Position numbers and translations under genes: made by a program. From positions 1-64,000 of the forward strand of contig JAUHVK010000014.1 of the NCBI GenBank assembly GCA_030425145.1: 64,000 nt of DNA, given 5' to 3'. The number at the start of each line of letters is the position of its first letter. The first letter of the stretch is position 1. The stretch is from Alphaproteobacteria bacterium (GTDB lineage: Bacteria; Pseudomonadota; Alphaproteobacteria; Rhodobacterales; Rhodobacteraceae). Of this stretch, positions 45,867-55,663 are shown one piece after another. A model generated the notes under the pieces. It saw only the letters and a list, made by a program, of their open reading frames with translations, did no database searches and had not been told where the DNA came from.

Positions 45867-45881
45867 ACAACATATAGTGTT
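45867..45881. promoter_or_regulatory. possible NrdR box
   Basis: ACAACATATAGTGTT resembles one NrdR box (consensus close to ACACTATATATAGTGT). NrdR normally binds two boxes on the same face of the helix; I see no second one at the expected spacing, so this is tentative. Confidence 0.3.
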
Positions 45882-46023
45882 GGCGCCGACAACAGGGACG
45901 GGAACACCGGTTAATTGCTTTGAGGCGCTCTGCCTGCGCGTATGCCGCGCGGGACCGGAAAACTCGTGCCTATCGCGGCCTCGCAGGGGCCATGGGGTAC
46001 ACAGAAACAAAGAGACCGGTGCG

Positions 46024-49000
46024 ATGAAAATCGAAAGAAAGTTTACCAAGTCTGGGCAGGATGCATACGCGGGTATCGAGTTTGTCTCGACCACGTCGGA
46101 GATTCGAAACCCTGACGGGTCCGTGGTTTTCAAACTGGACAACGTGGAGGTTCCCAACAGCTGGAGCCAGGTCGCCAGCGACGTCATCGCACAGAAATAC
46201 TTTCGAAAAGCCGGCGTTCCCGCTGAACTGAAGAAGGTCAAGGAAAAGGGCGTGCCCAGCTTCCTGTGGCGCTCGGTTCCGGCAAAGGACGACACTCCGC
46301 GCACGGGCGAGACATCTTCCAAGCAGGTGTTCGACCGTCTGGCGGGCGCGTGGACATATTGGGGCTGGAAAGGCGGCTACTTCTCGTCCGAAGAGGATGC
46401 TCAGTCCTATTTCGACGAAATGCGCTTTATGCTGGCCACACAGAAGGCTGCACCCAACAGCCCCCAGTGGTTCAACACAGGTCTGCACTGGGCTTACGGT
46501 ATCGATGGCCCGAGCCAGGGTCACTTCTATGTCGACTACAAGACAGGGGAACTGACCAAGTCCTCTTCGGCCTATGAGCACCCGCAGCCCCATGCGTGCT
46601 TCATCCAGTCCGTGGCAGACGATCTGGTCGGTGACGGCGGCATCATGGACCTCTGGGTCCGCGAAGCGCGTCTCTTCAAGTATGGCTCCGGCACCGGGAC
46701 CAACTTCAGCTCGCTGCGCGCGGCCAATGAGCCGCTGTCGGGCGGCGGCAAGTCGTCGGGCCTCATGGGCTTCCTCAAGATCGGTGACCGCGCAGCCGGC
46801 GCGATCAAGTCAGGTGGTACCACACGTCGCGCGGCCAAGATGGTGATCTGCGATGCCGACCACCCGGATATCGAGGAATTCATCAACTGGAAGGTCAAGG
46901 AAGAGCAGAAGGTCGCCAGCATCGTGGCCGGCTCCAAGATGCACGAGAAGATGCTCAACGCGATCTTCAAGGCGATCAGCAGCTGGGACGGTCTGGAAGA
47001 CGACGCCTATGACCCCAAGAAGAACGAAGCGCTGAAAGGCGCGATCCGCGCCGCCAAGGGCGTGATGATCCCCGAGACCTATATCAAGCGCGTGTTGGAT
47101 TATGCGCGGCAGGGCTATGCGTCGATCGAATTCCCGACCTATGACACCGATTGGGACAGCGAAGCCTATGCATCCGTGTCGGGCCAGAACTCGAACAACT
47201 CGATCCGCGTCACCAACGCCTTCCTCCAGGCGGTAAAGGATGACTCTGATTGGGAACTGATCCGCCGCACCGATGGCAGCGTCGCCAAAACGATCAAGGC
47301 ACGCGACCTCTGGGAAGACGTTGGCCACGCCGCTTGGGCCTGTGCCGATCCGGGCATCCAGTTCCACGACACCGTCAACGAGTGGCACACCTGCCCGGCG
47401 GATGGCGAAATTCGCGGCTCCAACCCGTGCTCGGAATACATGTTCCTCGACGACACAGCATGTAACCTCGCGTCGATGAACCTGCTGACCTTCCTCAAGG
47501 ACGGCGAGTTCCAGTCCGAAGACTACATGCACGCAGTGCGCCTCTGGACACTGACGCTGGAAATCTCCGTGATGATGGCGCAGTTCCCGTCCCGCGAGAT
47601 CGCACAGCGCTCCTATGACTTCCGCACGCTGGGTCTGGGCTATGCAAATATCGGCGGCCTGCTGATGAACCTCGGCTACAGCTACGACTCGGATGAAGGT
47701 CGGGCGCTCTGTGGTGCACTGACCGCGGTCATGACCGGCGTCTCCTACGCCACATCTGCCGAGATCGCAGGCGAGTTGGGTCCGTTCCCGGGGTACAAAA
47801 AGAACGCCGAGCATATGCTCCGCGTAATCCGTAACCACCGCAACGCCGCCTATGGTGCGACGGATGGCTATGAAGAGCTTTCGGTCAAGCCGGTCGCTCT
47901 GGATCACGCCAACTGCCCGGACAGCCGTCTGATCGATCTGGCGATGGCCAGCTGGGACGAGGCGCTGCGCCTTGGCGAAAAGCACGGCTACCGCAACGCG
48001 CAAGCCACGGTGATCGCACCGACGGGCACCATCGGTCTGGTCATGGATTGCGACACGACAGGCATCGAGCCGGACTTCGCACTGGTGAAGTTCAAGAAGC
48101 TTGCCGGTGGCGGTTACTTCAAGATCATCAACCAGTCGGTTCCGGCCGCTCTGGAAAAGCTGGGCTACAGCTCTGCACAGATCGAAGAGATCGTGTCCTA
48201 CGCGGTCGGCCACGGCACCATCGGCAACGCGCCGGGCATCAACCACACCTCGCTGGCAGGTCACGGCTTTGGTCCGGCACAGTTGGACAAGGTGGACAAT
48301 GCGCTGGCCTCGGCCTTCGACATCCGCTTCGTGTTCAACCAGTGGACCTTGGGCGAAGAGTTCTGCCGCGAAGTGTTGGGCATCCCGACTGAAAAGCTGA
48401 ACGATGCGTCCTTCGACCTGCTGCGCCACCTCGGTTTCACTAAGTCGGAAATCGACGCGGCCAACGACCATGTCTGCGGAACCATGACGCTGGAAGGTGC
48501 GCCGCACCTCAAGGTCGAGCACTACCCGGTCTTCGATTGCGCCAACCCCTGTGGCAAGAAGGGCAAGCGCTTCCTGTCGGTGGACAGCCACATCACCATG
48601 ATGGCAGCGGCACAGAGCTTCATCTCGGGTGCGATCTCCAAGACGATCAACATGCCGAATGACGCCACCATCGAGGACTGCCAGAAAGCCTATGAGCTGA
48701 GCTGGTCGCTCGGCACCAAGGCCAACGCGCTCTACCGTGACGGCTCCAAGCTGTCTCAGCCTCTGGCGGCAGCGCTGGTCGAAGACGATGACGAGGCGGC
48801 AGAAGTGCTCGAATCCGGCTCCATCCCGGAAAAGGCGCAGGTTCTGGCCGAGAAGATCGTCGAAAAGGTGGTCATCAAGGAAATCCAGAAATCTCACCGC
48901 GAAAAGATGCCGGAGCGCCGCAAGGGCTACACGCAGAAAGCGGTTGTCGGCGGGCACAAGGTCTACCTGCGCACCGGCGAATACGAAGACGGTTCCCTGG

Positions 49001-49698
49001 GCGAGATCTTCATCGACATGCACAAAGAAGGTGCGGGCTTCCGCGCCATGATGAACAACTTCGCCATCGCGGTGTCGGTTGGTCTTCAGTACGGTGTGCC
49101 GCTGGAAGAGTTCGTCGATGCCTTCACCTTCACCAAGTTCGAACCCGCGGGCATGGTGCAGGGCAATGACAGCATCAAGAACGCGACCTCGATCCTCGAT
49201 TACATCTTCCGCGAACTTGCTGTCAGCTATCTCGACCGCACCGATCTGGCCCATGTGAAACCCGAAGGTGCCACCTTCGACGATCTGGGCCGGGGCGAGG
49301 AAGAGGGCGTGTCCAACGTTAAGGAACTGTCCGAGACCGCAGCCTCCCGCTCGCTCGAAGTGCTCAAGCAGATCAGCTCCACCGGCTACCTGCGCAAGCG
49401 CCTGCCGCAGGAACTGATCGTGCTGCAGGGCGGCCAGACCGGGGCCGTGGCCTTTGGCGGTGGTGCGGATGCGGTAACAGCGCTGAACACGCTGGTGCCC
49501 GAGACCGCATCGGTCACGACATCGGTCGCCGCCGCGTCCACGACCAGCACGTCTGTGTCGGCTATGACAGCGGTCACACGGGCAAAGATGCAGGGCTACG
49601 AAGGCGAAGCCTGCGGTGATTGCGGCAACTACACGCTGGTCCGCAACGGCACCTGCATGAAGTGCAACACCTGCGGCGCAACATCGGGCTGTAGCTGA
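46024..49698 (+). CDS. nrdJ: vitamin B12-dependent (class II) ribonucleotide reductase
   Basis: This 1224-residue adenosylcobalamin-dependent enzyme makes deoxyribonucleotides with or without oxygen. Blocks such as [40 protein letters not shown] (active-site Asn-Cys-Glu NPCSE) and [16 protein letters not shown] are typical. The tail [20 protein letters not shown] is a Cys-rich zinc ribbon, the re-reduction element. ATG 46024 ([11 protein letters not shown]) is chosen from family length and the purine-rich leader; an open frame upstream to 45826 has no similarity. No nrdAB or nrdDG is in the window. Two hairpins follow. Confidence 0.96.
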   Translation: MKIERKFTKSGQDAYAGIEFVSTTSEIRNPDGSVVFKLDNVEVPNSWSQVASDVIAQKYFRKAGVPAELKKVKEKGVPSFLWRSVPAKDDTPRTGETSSKQVFDRLAGAWTYWGWKGGYFSSEEDAQSYFDEMRFMLATQKAAPNSPQWFNTGLHWAYGIDGPSQGHFYVDYKTGELTKSSSAYEHPQPHACFIQSVADDLVGDGGIMDLWVREARLFKYGSGTGTNFSSLRAANEPLSGGGKSSGLMGFLKIGDRAAGAIKSGGTTRRAAKMVICDADHPDIEEFINWKVKEEQKVASIVAGSKMHEKMLNAIFKAISSWDGLEDDAYDPKKNEALKGAIRAAKGVMIPETYIKRVLDYARQGYASIEFPTYDTDWDSEAYASVSGQNSNNSIRVTNAFLQAVKDDSDWELIRRTDGSVAKTIKARDLWEDVGHAAWACADPGIQFHDTVNEWHTCPADGEIRGSNPCSEYMFLDDTACNLASMNLLTFLKDGEFQSEDYMHAVRLWTLTLEISVMMAQFPSREIAQRSYDFRTLGLGYANIGGLLMNLGYSYDSDEGRALCGALTAVMTGVSYATSAEIAGELGPFPGYKKNAEHMLRVIRNHRNAAYGATDGYEELSVKPVALDHANCPDSRLIDLAMASWDEALRLGEKHGYRNAQATVIAPTGTIGLVMDCDTTGIEPDFALVKFKKLAGGGYFKIINQSVPAALEKLGYSSAQIEEIVSYAVGHGTIGNAPGINHTSLAGHGFGPAQLDKVDNALASAFDIRFVFNQWTLGEEFCREVLGIPTEKLNDASFDLLRHLGFTKSEIDAANDHVCGTMTLEGAPHLKVEHYPVFDCANPCGKKGKRFLSVDSHITMMAAAQSFISGAISKTINMPNDATIEDCQKAYELSWSLGTKANALYRDGSKLSQPLAAALVEDDDEAAEVLESGSIPEKAQVLAEKIVEKVVIKEIQKSHREKMPERRKGYTQKAVVGGHKVYLRTGEYEDGSLGEIFIDMHKEGAGFRAMMNNFAIAVSVGLQYGVPLEEFVDAFTFTKFEPAGMVQGNDSIKNATSILDYIFRELAVSYLDRTDLAHVKPEGATFDDLGRGEEEGVSNVKELSETAASRSLEVLKQISSTGYLRKRLPQELIVLQGGQTGAVAFGGGADAVTALNTLVPETASVTTSVAAASTTSTSVSAMTAVTRAKMQGYEGEACGDCGNYTLVRNGTCMKCNTCGATSGCS

Positions 49699-49712
49699 GC
49701 CCTAACAGTCAC

Positions 49713-49732
49713 GAGGCGGGTGCGCCCGCCTC
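49713..49732. terminator. GC hairpin after nrdJ
   Basis: GAGGCGGG and CCCGCCTC (49713-49720/49725-49732) form an 8-bp stem with a TGCG loop, without a T-run. It may stabilise the nrdJ mRNA end ahead of the true terminator. Confidence 0.45.
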
Positions 49733-49803
49733 TGACGCGCGTCAGGCCGCAGGCAAGATTATTCCGAGCGGTGTACAAATTGAGAGCTTGACGAGCGAAA
49801 CTT

Positions 49804-49832
49804 AAAGGGGGCCACTGCGGCCCCCTTTTTTT
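49804..49832 (+). terminator. rho-independent terminator of nrdJ
   Basis: AAAGGGGGCC (49804-49813) pairs with GGCCCCCTTT across a 5-base loop and continues into a run of T. It ends the nrdJ transcript ahead of the convergent dehalogenase gene. Confidence 0.92.
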
Positions 49833-49927
49833 GTGGTCCTAAACCTCGGCAGCGGCAGCCAGAAGTTTGGCACGGAACCAACGTTGAAAAGATCGTTAAT
49901 CAAATTCTTCCAAGTATTTTCAGTCAC

Positions 49928-52900
49928 TTACAATTCGATCATGATCTCACCATCCGGCTCTGCCGCGCGCGACTGGCAGAGGATGATCGTGTCTTGACGC
50001 TGGGCTTTGGACAGCACGAAATCCCGGTGTTCAACCTTGCCGCCCAACACCCGCGCCTTGCAGACACCGCAGATCCCGTCCGAACATTTCACGTCCACCG
50101 CCACACCATTGGCATTCAGAACATCCGTCGCTGTCTGATCGGCCGGGACACGGAAGCTGCGCCCGTCGCTGAGCTTGAGCGTAAAAGGGTGGTTCTCATA
50201 CTCGGGCAGTTCCGGCACGGCGAAGTATTCCAGATGCCGGGCCTCATCGGGAAATCCTTTCCGTTCAGCGGTTTCCATGACGGAATTCATGTATGAATCA
50301 GGCCCGCAGGTGTAGATGTGTTGTCCATCCGCATAGTCGGGGATCAGCGCCTCCAGATCGGCGCGTGTGCTTTCGTCGCTGACATGGATATGCACCTTGT
50401 CGGCCCAGGGCGCGTTGGCCAGATCGTCCAGATACCCCGCCTCGGCGCGGGTTTTCAGGGAATAATGCAATTCGAACGGACGCCCCAGCGCATGCAGCCG
50501 ATGCGCCATGGCGATCATTGGCGTGACGCCAATGCCACCGCCCATGAGCCACGTGAACGTCGCATCCTCGACCAGCGGGAAATGGTTGATGGGTTTCGAC
50601 ACAAAGACCCGTCGCCCTTCGGCAAAGATGCGATGCAAGAGCGCCGATCCTCCGCGCCCCTGATCCTCGCGCAAAACACCGATCTGATAGACCGACCGAT
50701 CCGCCGGATCGCCGGACATCGAATACTGTCGCAGGAATTCCGGAGCGACCACCAGATCGAGATGCGCACCCGCGCTCCATTCCGGCAGGTCATGCCCGTC
50801 GACATGGCGGAATTCGTATTTGGTCACCGTGGGCGACATTTTCTCGACCTTGCTGACCATCACCGGGACTACGGGGCTTTCCGTTGCATCTTTGGGACGG
50901 TGCAGATGGGACGTGTCGCCCTTGGCCAGCCGTGCCCTGTGTTCAGCCGCGCTGACCATCTTCGTATACGCCTCGATCCCGGCTTCCCGGTCCATCGGGT
51001 CGGGGTACGGATAGGGATGCGGGGCCAACGGGGCCGGGTAGACGGCCAGCGTCTGGTCCTCGTATTTCAGGTCGAGGTCTTTTTGCAGATCCCGCGCATT
51101 GACCAGGTGATTGGTCGGCGCGTAGCTGCCATTCTCCTGTAACTCCAGGTCCCACCACCATTTTTTCACCGGGTTCAGCCCGCCACGCCCCGCCGCATCA
51201 TCCAACTTGGCGAGAAGCGGCGCGGTTTGTGGGACATTCATCGCAGCCCAGCGAAACGGTTTTTCGGCGAACAGCCCTTCGAGGTTCCATGGGCAGGTCT
51301 TCATGCACCGCCCGCACATTGCGCCGCCTTCGGTGGTGATGCGGTAGGTGGCGCATTTCTGGCTGTCGGATTTCCAGATCTCGTAACCGTTGAACATCAG
51401 CTTCGGCCCGGCGGTGATTGCGCCCGAGGGGCATTCGCGGGCGCATTTGTTGCAGCTTTCGCAGAAGGTTTGCAGGCCGAAGTCGATGGGTTTGTCATGC
51501 GCCAGCGGCATGTCGGTTGTGACGACGCCGGATTTGAGGCGTGGGCCAAGGAACGGGTTGAGGATCACCTCGCCAATCCGGCTGACCTCACCCAGACCGG
51601 ACAGCAGCAGAAGTGGCGGTTGTAGCACTTCGCCATCGAGTACCGTGTGGGCTTTTGCGCTATAACCCAGATTGCGGATTTGCTTTGCGAGAACCCCACC
51701 CAACAGCGAGAACCGAAGGTAAGCGCGCATGGATTGCGCGACGCTGATCCAGTCGTCGCCCGAGGCACCGTCCATTGTTTCGTAGCCCTGATCGATGATG
51801 ATGCTGATCGCCTGATCATGCGGCGGGTCAATGGGTTCACCGCGCGCGTCGTGGCTGTACCACGTCCAGTCCGGGCAGCGGCTGATGCCCAATGCATCGA
51901 CGCCCAGCCAATAGGCCGTGGCCTTGATCGCGTCGGCGTTGTATTGCAAATTTGCAGGGAGCGGGCCGTTTTCCGGCGGTCCGTCTTGCAATAATACAAA
52001 GGCTCCCAGCATCCGCCGTTGCGCCGACGAGGGCGCGGCCTTGCGGGCATAGTAGCCACCCTTTGCGCCGTCTTGCAGCTTTTTGCCCATGTCACCGAAC
52101 TGCGCGCGGGCGAACATGTCGGTGCGTTTCGGCACGCGGGGCACGTTGGCTTCGTCGATATAGGTGGTGGGCGTGTCGACCCGTTTCAGGGTTTCGAACG
52201 GATGCGGGCCGTCGACATAGCGGCGGCCGTCGAAAGGGTTGGTGTTGAGGCTGGAACGGGCCGAGGTGCTGCCGAGTTTCCACGCGAGCCCGTGAGTCAG
52301 GGATTTCGGCTGCTCGGCGGCCAGCGGCGCGTCATGGGCCAGTTCGAAATTCGTCGTGACCACCGCCACACCGAACCGATCGCCGAGCCACGGATTGACC
52401 AACTGTCCGGATGAAACGTACGCCAGACCAGCCGCAGCCGTACAGACGTTCAGGTCGACATCCGTGCTGGTAGCCGTATGTGCCTTGGCGTCCCAGCCGA
52501 GCAGACGGATATAATTGGCGATGACGACAGCGGTTTCGGTAGCGCGCAGGCAGGCGCGGTGGGCCTGAGCATCTGTTATCCACTCGGTCCCGGTTTCGCC
52601 GGGTTTAGGGTCACGTGGGATCTCATACAGAAACACCAGCGCGGTGTGGTGCCCGTCGATGGTGCTGGGCGGTGCTTCCATCGATTCCTTAAGATCGGCC
52701 ATAATCATGTCGATGCCGGAAGCCAGCGTTTTGGTCTGTCGGGTCTTCAGATCATTGGCCAGTCGGTCGATATCAGGGTTGAGGCGCGGTTCGGGTAACA
52801 GCGCTTCTTGCAGCAAAGGGCCGATGCCGACCATCGTCGCGTCTGAGAAATATCCAAACGCTTTTAGGTGGTTGGCGCGCTCTATTACATTGTCCGGACA

Positions 52901-53128
52901 GACGGAGCGGGCTTTGTTCACAAAGCCGTCGCGGATCGCGTCCATCATCGCTTGGTATTCGCCCATCGCGTTAACGATGGAGGCGGGGTCTTCGGGGCGG
53001 TGAAAACTGAGACCGGGATGGCGCGGGATCGATGCAGGGTTTGGCATCGGCCCACTCGCCGCACGCTCCAGCGGGAACGGGCCAAGGTGCACCGGCCGAT
53101 TTCTATCGGAAAAGAACCGCAAGCCCAT
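49928..53128 (-). CDS. self-sufficient reductive dehalogenase (RdhA-reductase-ferredoxin fusion)
   Basis: This 1066-residue soluble protein removes halogens from organohalides, probably halogenated phenols or benzoates as known for the fused enzymes BhbA (Comamonas) and NpRdhA (Nitratireductor). Residues ~160-620 form the B12-binding dehalogenase. Two nitroreductase-like repeats (~190-270, ~460-550) share AKAHT and VVTT...LAHD. Tyr424 and Lys492 are candidate catalytic residues. Two [4Fe-4S] motifs follow: Cys556-559-562-566 and C-x12-CxxC-x3-CP at 592/605/608/612. Residues ~755-950 are an FNR-type reductase (RQYS at 800-803 for flavin, GGGIGVTP at 863-870 for NAD(P)H). The C-terminus is a plant-type 2Fe-2S ferredoxin (Cys1015, 1020, 1023, 1051). 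There is no Tat signal, so it is cytoplasmic. ATG 53128 has GGAGGA upstream. The WYL gene lies 56 bases upstream on the same strand. Confidence 0.93.
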   Translation of the reverse strand: MGLRFFSDRNRPVHLGPFPLERAASGPMPNPASIPRHPGLSFHRPEDPASIVNAMGEYQAMMDAIRDGFVNKARSVCPDNVIERANHLKAFGYFSDATMVGIGPLLQEALLPEPRLNPDIDRLANDLKTRQTKTLASGIDMIMADLKESMEAPPSTIDGHHTALVFLYEIPRDPKPGETGTEWITDAQAHRACLRATETAVVIANYIRLLGWDAKAHTATSTDVDLNVCTAAAGLAYVSSGQLVNPWLGDRFGVAVVTTNFELAHDAPLAAEQPKSLTHGLAWKLGSTSARSSLNTNPFDGRRYVDGPHPFETLKRVDTPTTYIDEANVPRVPKRTDMFARAQFGDMGKKLQDGAKGGYYARKAAPSSAQRRMLGAFVLLQDGPPENGPLPANLQYNADAIKATAYWLGVDALGISRCPDWTWYSHDARGEPIDPPHDQAISIIIDQGYETMDGASGDDWISVAQSMRAYLRFSLLGGVLAKQIRNLGYSAKAHTVLDGEVLQPPLLLLSGLGEVSRIGEVILNPFLGPRLKSGVVTTDMPLAHDKPIDFGLQTFCESCNKCARECPSGAITAGPKLMFNGYEIWKSDSQKCATYRITTEGGAMCGRCMKTCPWNLEGLFAEKPFRWAAMNVPQTAPLLAKLDDAAGRGGLNPVKKWWWDLELQENGSYAPTNHLVNARDLQKDLDLKYEDQTLAVYPAPLAPHPYPYPDPMDREAGIEAYTKMVSAAEHRARLAKGDTSHLHRPKDATESPVVPVMVSKVEKMSPTVTKYEFRHVDGHDLPEWSAGAHLDLVVAPEFLRQYSMSGDPADRSVYQIGVLREDQGRGGSALLHRIFAEGRRVFVSKPINHFPLVEDATFTWLMGGGIGVTPMIAMAHRLHALGRPFELHYSLKTRAEAGYLDDLANAPWADKVHIHVSDESTRADLEALIPDYADGQHIYTCGPDSYMNSVMETAERKGFPDEARHLEYFAVPELPEYENHPFTLKLSDGRSFRVPADQTATDVLNANGVAVDVKCSDGICGVCKARVLGGKVEHRDFVLSKAQRQDTIILCQSRAAEPDGEIMIEL

Positions 53129-53184
53129 TATGTCCTCCCATGCGCGTTCTACCGCGCGTCTGGGCTGAGTGCACCATTCCCGGC

Positions 53185-53850
53185 TCAGGACTGCAAGGCG
53201 TGAAAGTCCTTCAGTGTTTTTCCGACCTCATCGACAAAGAGACCGGGCAGGGGCGTGAGGTCTGTCACCCGGTCCATTCGGAAGGTGGCGAAGGCTTCGT
53301 CGGTCTCGTCCCAGACGACACAAGTCCAGATGCGACCCCAGTAATCGAGATGCAGTGGCCGAACCGTGTGATTCTGGATGTCACCCTCAAGCCGCAGTCG
53401 CAGTTTTTGGCGCGCGCGGATCGCCTTGCGGAAGGCTGGCATGTGGCGAAAGCCTTGCGCGGCCTCGGCAAAAGGGTAGGTCGCAAAGCCAAACTTGCCG
53501 ACAGGGGTTCCCGCGTCTTCTGGCAGCACGGCGTCGATCTTGTCGGCCAGCGCCCGTGCGGCGACTGCCAAATCCTCGGTTTCAGACGCGCCGACCGCCG
53601 CCAGTCCGACATGCAGCGCCTCCAGTTCCGATTGGGTCAGGTTGAGCGGTGGCAGGGTGATCATCGCCTGCGCGGTATAGCCAGACCCGCGCGCTCCCTC
53701 GACCGGGACACCCGACGCGGCAAGCGTGTCCATGTCGCGATAGATCGTACGCACGGAGACGCCGAGATCCTGTGCCATCGCCTCGGCGGTGTGGAGGCGA
53801 CCGTCCTTGAGGCGCTGCATCAGGGCGTAGAGCCGGTCGCTGCGTTTCAT
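53185..53850 (-). CDS. YafY-type HTH/WYL transcriptional regulator
   Basis: This 221-residue regulator has an N-terminal winged helix-turn-helix (residues ~3-60, LYALMQRLKDGRLHTAEAMA then LGVSVRTIYRDMDTL) and a C-terminal WYL-like ligand domain (~135-200, RPLHLDYWGRIWTCVVWDET). The family senses small ligands and usually represses. ATG 53850 follows GGAGAATCAG. An array of TGACA/TGTCA sites lies 30-65 bases upstream, likely its own operator. Because the dehalogenase gene follows on the same strand after 56 bases, the regulator probably controls it together with itself. The inducer is unknown, perhaps a haloaromatic. Confidence 0.9.
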   Translation of the reverse strand: MKRSDRLYALMQRLKDGRLHTAEAMAQDLGVSVRTIYRDMDTLAASGVPVEGARGSGYTAQAMITLPPLNLTQSELEALHVGLAAVGASETEDLAVAARALADKIDAVLPEDAGTPVGKFGFATYPFAEAAQGFRHMPAFRKAIRARQKLRLRLEGDIQNHTVRPLHLDYWGRIWTCVVWDETDEAFATFRMDRVTDLTPLPGLFVDEVGKTLKDFHALQS

Positions 53851-53880
53851 CTGATTCTCCGTGCTGCGCTGCGTGTATAC

Positions 53881-53914
53881 TGACAAAAACCTGTCAACTG
53901 ACAAGCTCTTGACA
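53881..53914. promoter_or_regulatory. TGACA/TGTCA operator array before the WYL-rdh operon
   Basis: TGACA (53881-53885) and TGTCA (53892-53896) form an inverted repeat with 6-base spacer; TGTCA and TGACA (53899-53903) form another with 2-base spacer; a further TTGACAAAAAC at 53909 repeats TGACAAAAAC at 53881. The array lies between the divergent WYL gene and tatA, and GTATAC next to it could be part of the WYL promoter. Confidence 0.65.
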
Positions 53915-54024
53915 AAAACGGCCGAAATTGGCGTGTTTTCGTCCTTTCGCAGGGCGTCACGAGCCATTACATAACCGCAGTGGAATTCAACGCAGGCATC
54001 TGCCTGCCGGTAAGGAGAGACTTC

Positions 54025-54249
54025 ATGGGTATCGGAAATATCGGTCTGCCGGGCCTTCTGCTCATCGCCGTCGTGGTGCTGGTGCTGTTTGGCCGTGGCA
54101 AGATCTCGTCGCTGATGGGCGAAGTTGGCAAAGGCATCACCGCGTTCAAGAAGGGCGTGGACGAAGGCAAGCAGGAGCTTGAGGAACAGAAAGCCGAAGC
54201 CGCCAAGGACGTGACGCCTGAAGAGGCGAAAGACAAGGACAAGGTCTAA
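54025..54249 (+). CDS. tatA: Sec-independent translocase subunit TatA
   Basis: This 74-residue protein has one N-terminal membrane helix ([20 protein letters not shown]) and the FGRGKI hinge followed by an amphipathic helix and an acidic tail. It forms the pore-like part of the twin-arginine export system for folded proteins. ATG 54025 follows AAGGAGAGACTTC. tatB follows after 6 bases. Confidence 0.95.
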   Translation: MGIGNIGLPGLLLIAVVVLVLFGRGKISSLMGEVGKGITAFKKGVDEGKQELEEQKAEAAKDVTPEEAKDKDKV

Positions 54250-54255
54250 ACGATT

Positions 54256-54708
54256 ATGTTCGATCTTGGCTTTGCCGAGCTTTTGGTGATCGGGGTCGTG
54301 GCGTTGATCGTCGTCGGCCCAAAGGATTTGCCAGTGCTGTTCCGGAAGGTGGGCAACTTCATGGGCAAGGCCCGTGGCATGGCGCGGGATTTCAGCCGCG
54401 CGATGAACGAGGCCGCAGACGAATCCGGTGTCCGGGACGTGCAAAAAACCTTCAAGTCCGCGACCAACCCGCTGGGCAGCGCGATGGATGGCGTGAAAGA
54501 TGCAGCGAAGTCGATGACCAATATCGACCCGTCCAGCAACACAGGAAAGTTGTCCGCCGAACGTGAGGCCGCCAAGAAGAAAATCGAAGTCAGTGCCGCC
54601 CGCGCCGCTGCCGACCGCAAGAAGCGCGAGGCCGACGAGGCACTGAAAAAGGCCGAGGAAATGGAAGCGGCATTGAAAGCCGAGTCCAACCCGGAAAAGG
54701 ACGCCTGA
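54256..54708 (+). CDS. tatB: Sec-independent translocase subunit TatB
   Basis: This 150-residue protein has the TatB-type N-terminus ([20 protein letters not shown] then [13 protein letters not shown]) with Glu8 in the membrane helix, followed by an amphipathic helix and a long Lys/Ala/Glu-rich coiled-coil tail. With TatC it binds twin-arginine signal peptides. tatC begins 1 base after the stop. Confidence 0.94.
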   Translation: MFDLGFAELLVIGVVALIVVGPKDLPVLFRKVGNFMGKARGMARDFSRAMNEAADESGVRDVQKTFKSATNPLGSAMDGVKDAAKSMTNIDPSSNTGKLSAEREAAKKKIEVSAARAAADRKKREADEALKKAEEMEAALKAESNPEKDA

Positions 54709-54709
54709 G

Positions 54710-55663
54710 ATGAGTGCCCGCGACGACGAGATCGAGGATAGCAGCGCGCCGTTGATCGAGCATCTGGCCGAGCTGCGCACCCGGCTGATCCGGTCGGTAA
54801 TTGCGCTGATTATCGGCATCTGTGTGCTGTTCATCCCGTTTCAGGGTGATTTTCTCGCCGAGCATGTGCTGCGCTTCCTGCTCGTTCCAATCGAGGAAAC
54901 GCTGCGCGCTCTGGGTGATCCGGCTCCGACGCTTCAGTATACCAGCCCGCAGGAATACCTGTTTGTGCTGTTCCGCATCGGTCTGGTGTTCGGCTTTGCC
55001 TTGGCCTTCCCGGTGATCGCGCACCAGATGTGGCGCTTCATTGCGCCGGGCCTCTATAAATCCGAGAAATCGGCGTTCCTGCCGTTCATCATCGCATCAC
55101 CGGTGATGTTCCTGGCAGGCGCGGCCTTTGCGCATTTTGTGGTGACGCCGCTGGCCATGGCATTCTTTCTTGGCTTCACCGACGCGCCGTCGCTGTTCGC
55201 CAATATGCTGTCCGACTCCGTGGATGTGGACCCGACGGCGGTGGTGCCTGCGACCAATGACGGGTTGAAGATCACCTTCTTCGGTAAGGTGAATGAAAGC
55301 CTCCAGACATCGCTGGTGTTCATCATGGCCTTTGGCCTGTGCTTTCAGCTGCCCGTGCTGCTGACCCTTATGGGCAAGGCGGGGCTTGTTTCGGCTGATG
55401 GTCTGGGCAGCGTGCGCAAATACGCGATGGTCGGCATTCTGGTGCTGGCCGCGCTTGTGACGCCGCCCGATGTGGTGACGCAGCTTATCCTCTTTACCGT
55501 GGTTTACGGGCTTTATGAGGTGTCGATCATCCTTGTGCGACGCGTTGAAAAAAAGCGCGAAAAAGAGCTGAAAGCCCAGGGTCTCTGGTTCGAAGAGGAC
55601 CCGGCTGAGGGCATGGAGGATGACCCTCTGATGCAGGAATTCGACGAGGATGCGAAGAAGTGA
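54710..55663 (+). CDS. tatC: Sec-independent translocase subunit TatC
   Basis: This 317-residue protein has six membrane helices and is the Tat receptor core. The typical N-terminal IEHLAELRTRLIRS is at residues ~16-29 (with Glu of the signal-peptide site), FPVIAHQMWRFIAPGLYKSE near 100 and a cytoplasmic C-terminal extension. Its stop overlaps the start of the DUF815 ATPase gene. Confidence 0.96.
   Translation: MSARDDEIEDSSAPLIEHLAELRTRLIRSVIALIIGICVLFIPFQGDFLAEHVLRFLLVPIEETLRALGDPAPTLQYTSPQEYLFVLFRIGLVFGFALAFPVIAHQMWRFIAPGLYKSEKSAFLPFIIASPVMFLAGAAFAHFVVTPLAMAFFLGFTDAPSLFANMLSDSVDVDPTAVVPATNDGLKITFFGKVNESLQTSLVFIMAFGLCFQLPVLLTLMGKAGLVSADGLGSVRKYAMVGILVLAALVTPPDVVTQLILFTVVYGLYEVSIILVRRVEKKREKELKAQGLWFEEDPAEGMEDDPLMQEFDEDAKK

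Larger units (their letters stand above)
45489..46023. other. long nrdJ leader region
   Basis: No gene is visible in these 535 bases between tRNA-Pro and nrdJ. The stretch holds a pair of DnaA boxes (45669-45719), a partial third (CATCCACA near 45735) and an NrdR-box-like palindrome near 45867-45881, consistent with a regulated promoter for the ribonucleotide reductase. I found no convincing B12 riboswitch: the conserved B12 box is not recognisable. Confidence 0.6.

Noticed and set aside
45826-46023. B12 riboswitch upstream of nrdJ
   Set aside because: Class II reductase genes can have one, but I cannot find the conserved B12 box or the usual core; the open frame through this stretch has no similarity to NrdJ either.
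46810-49254. Long open frame antisense to nrdJ (and similar ones antisense to secD, acnA, trkH)
   Set aside because: These are codon-bias shadows of high-GC genes; their translations are His/Arg-rich without family similarity.
53851-54834. N-terminal extension of the WYL regulator running back through tatA and tatB
   Set aside because: The extension is antisense to clear tat genes, whereas ATG 53850 begins a complete winged-helix domain behind a good ribosome site.
49928-55663. Tat export of the reductive dehalogenase by the adjacent tatABC
   Set aside because: The protein has no twin-arginine signal or membrane anchor and belongs to the cytoplasmic NAD(P)H-dependent class; adjacency is probably coincidental.
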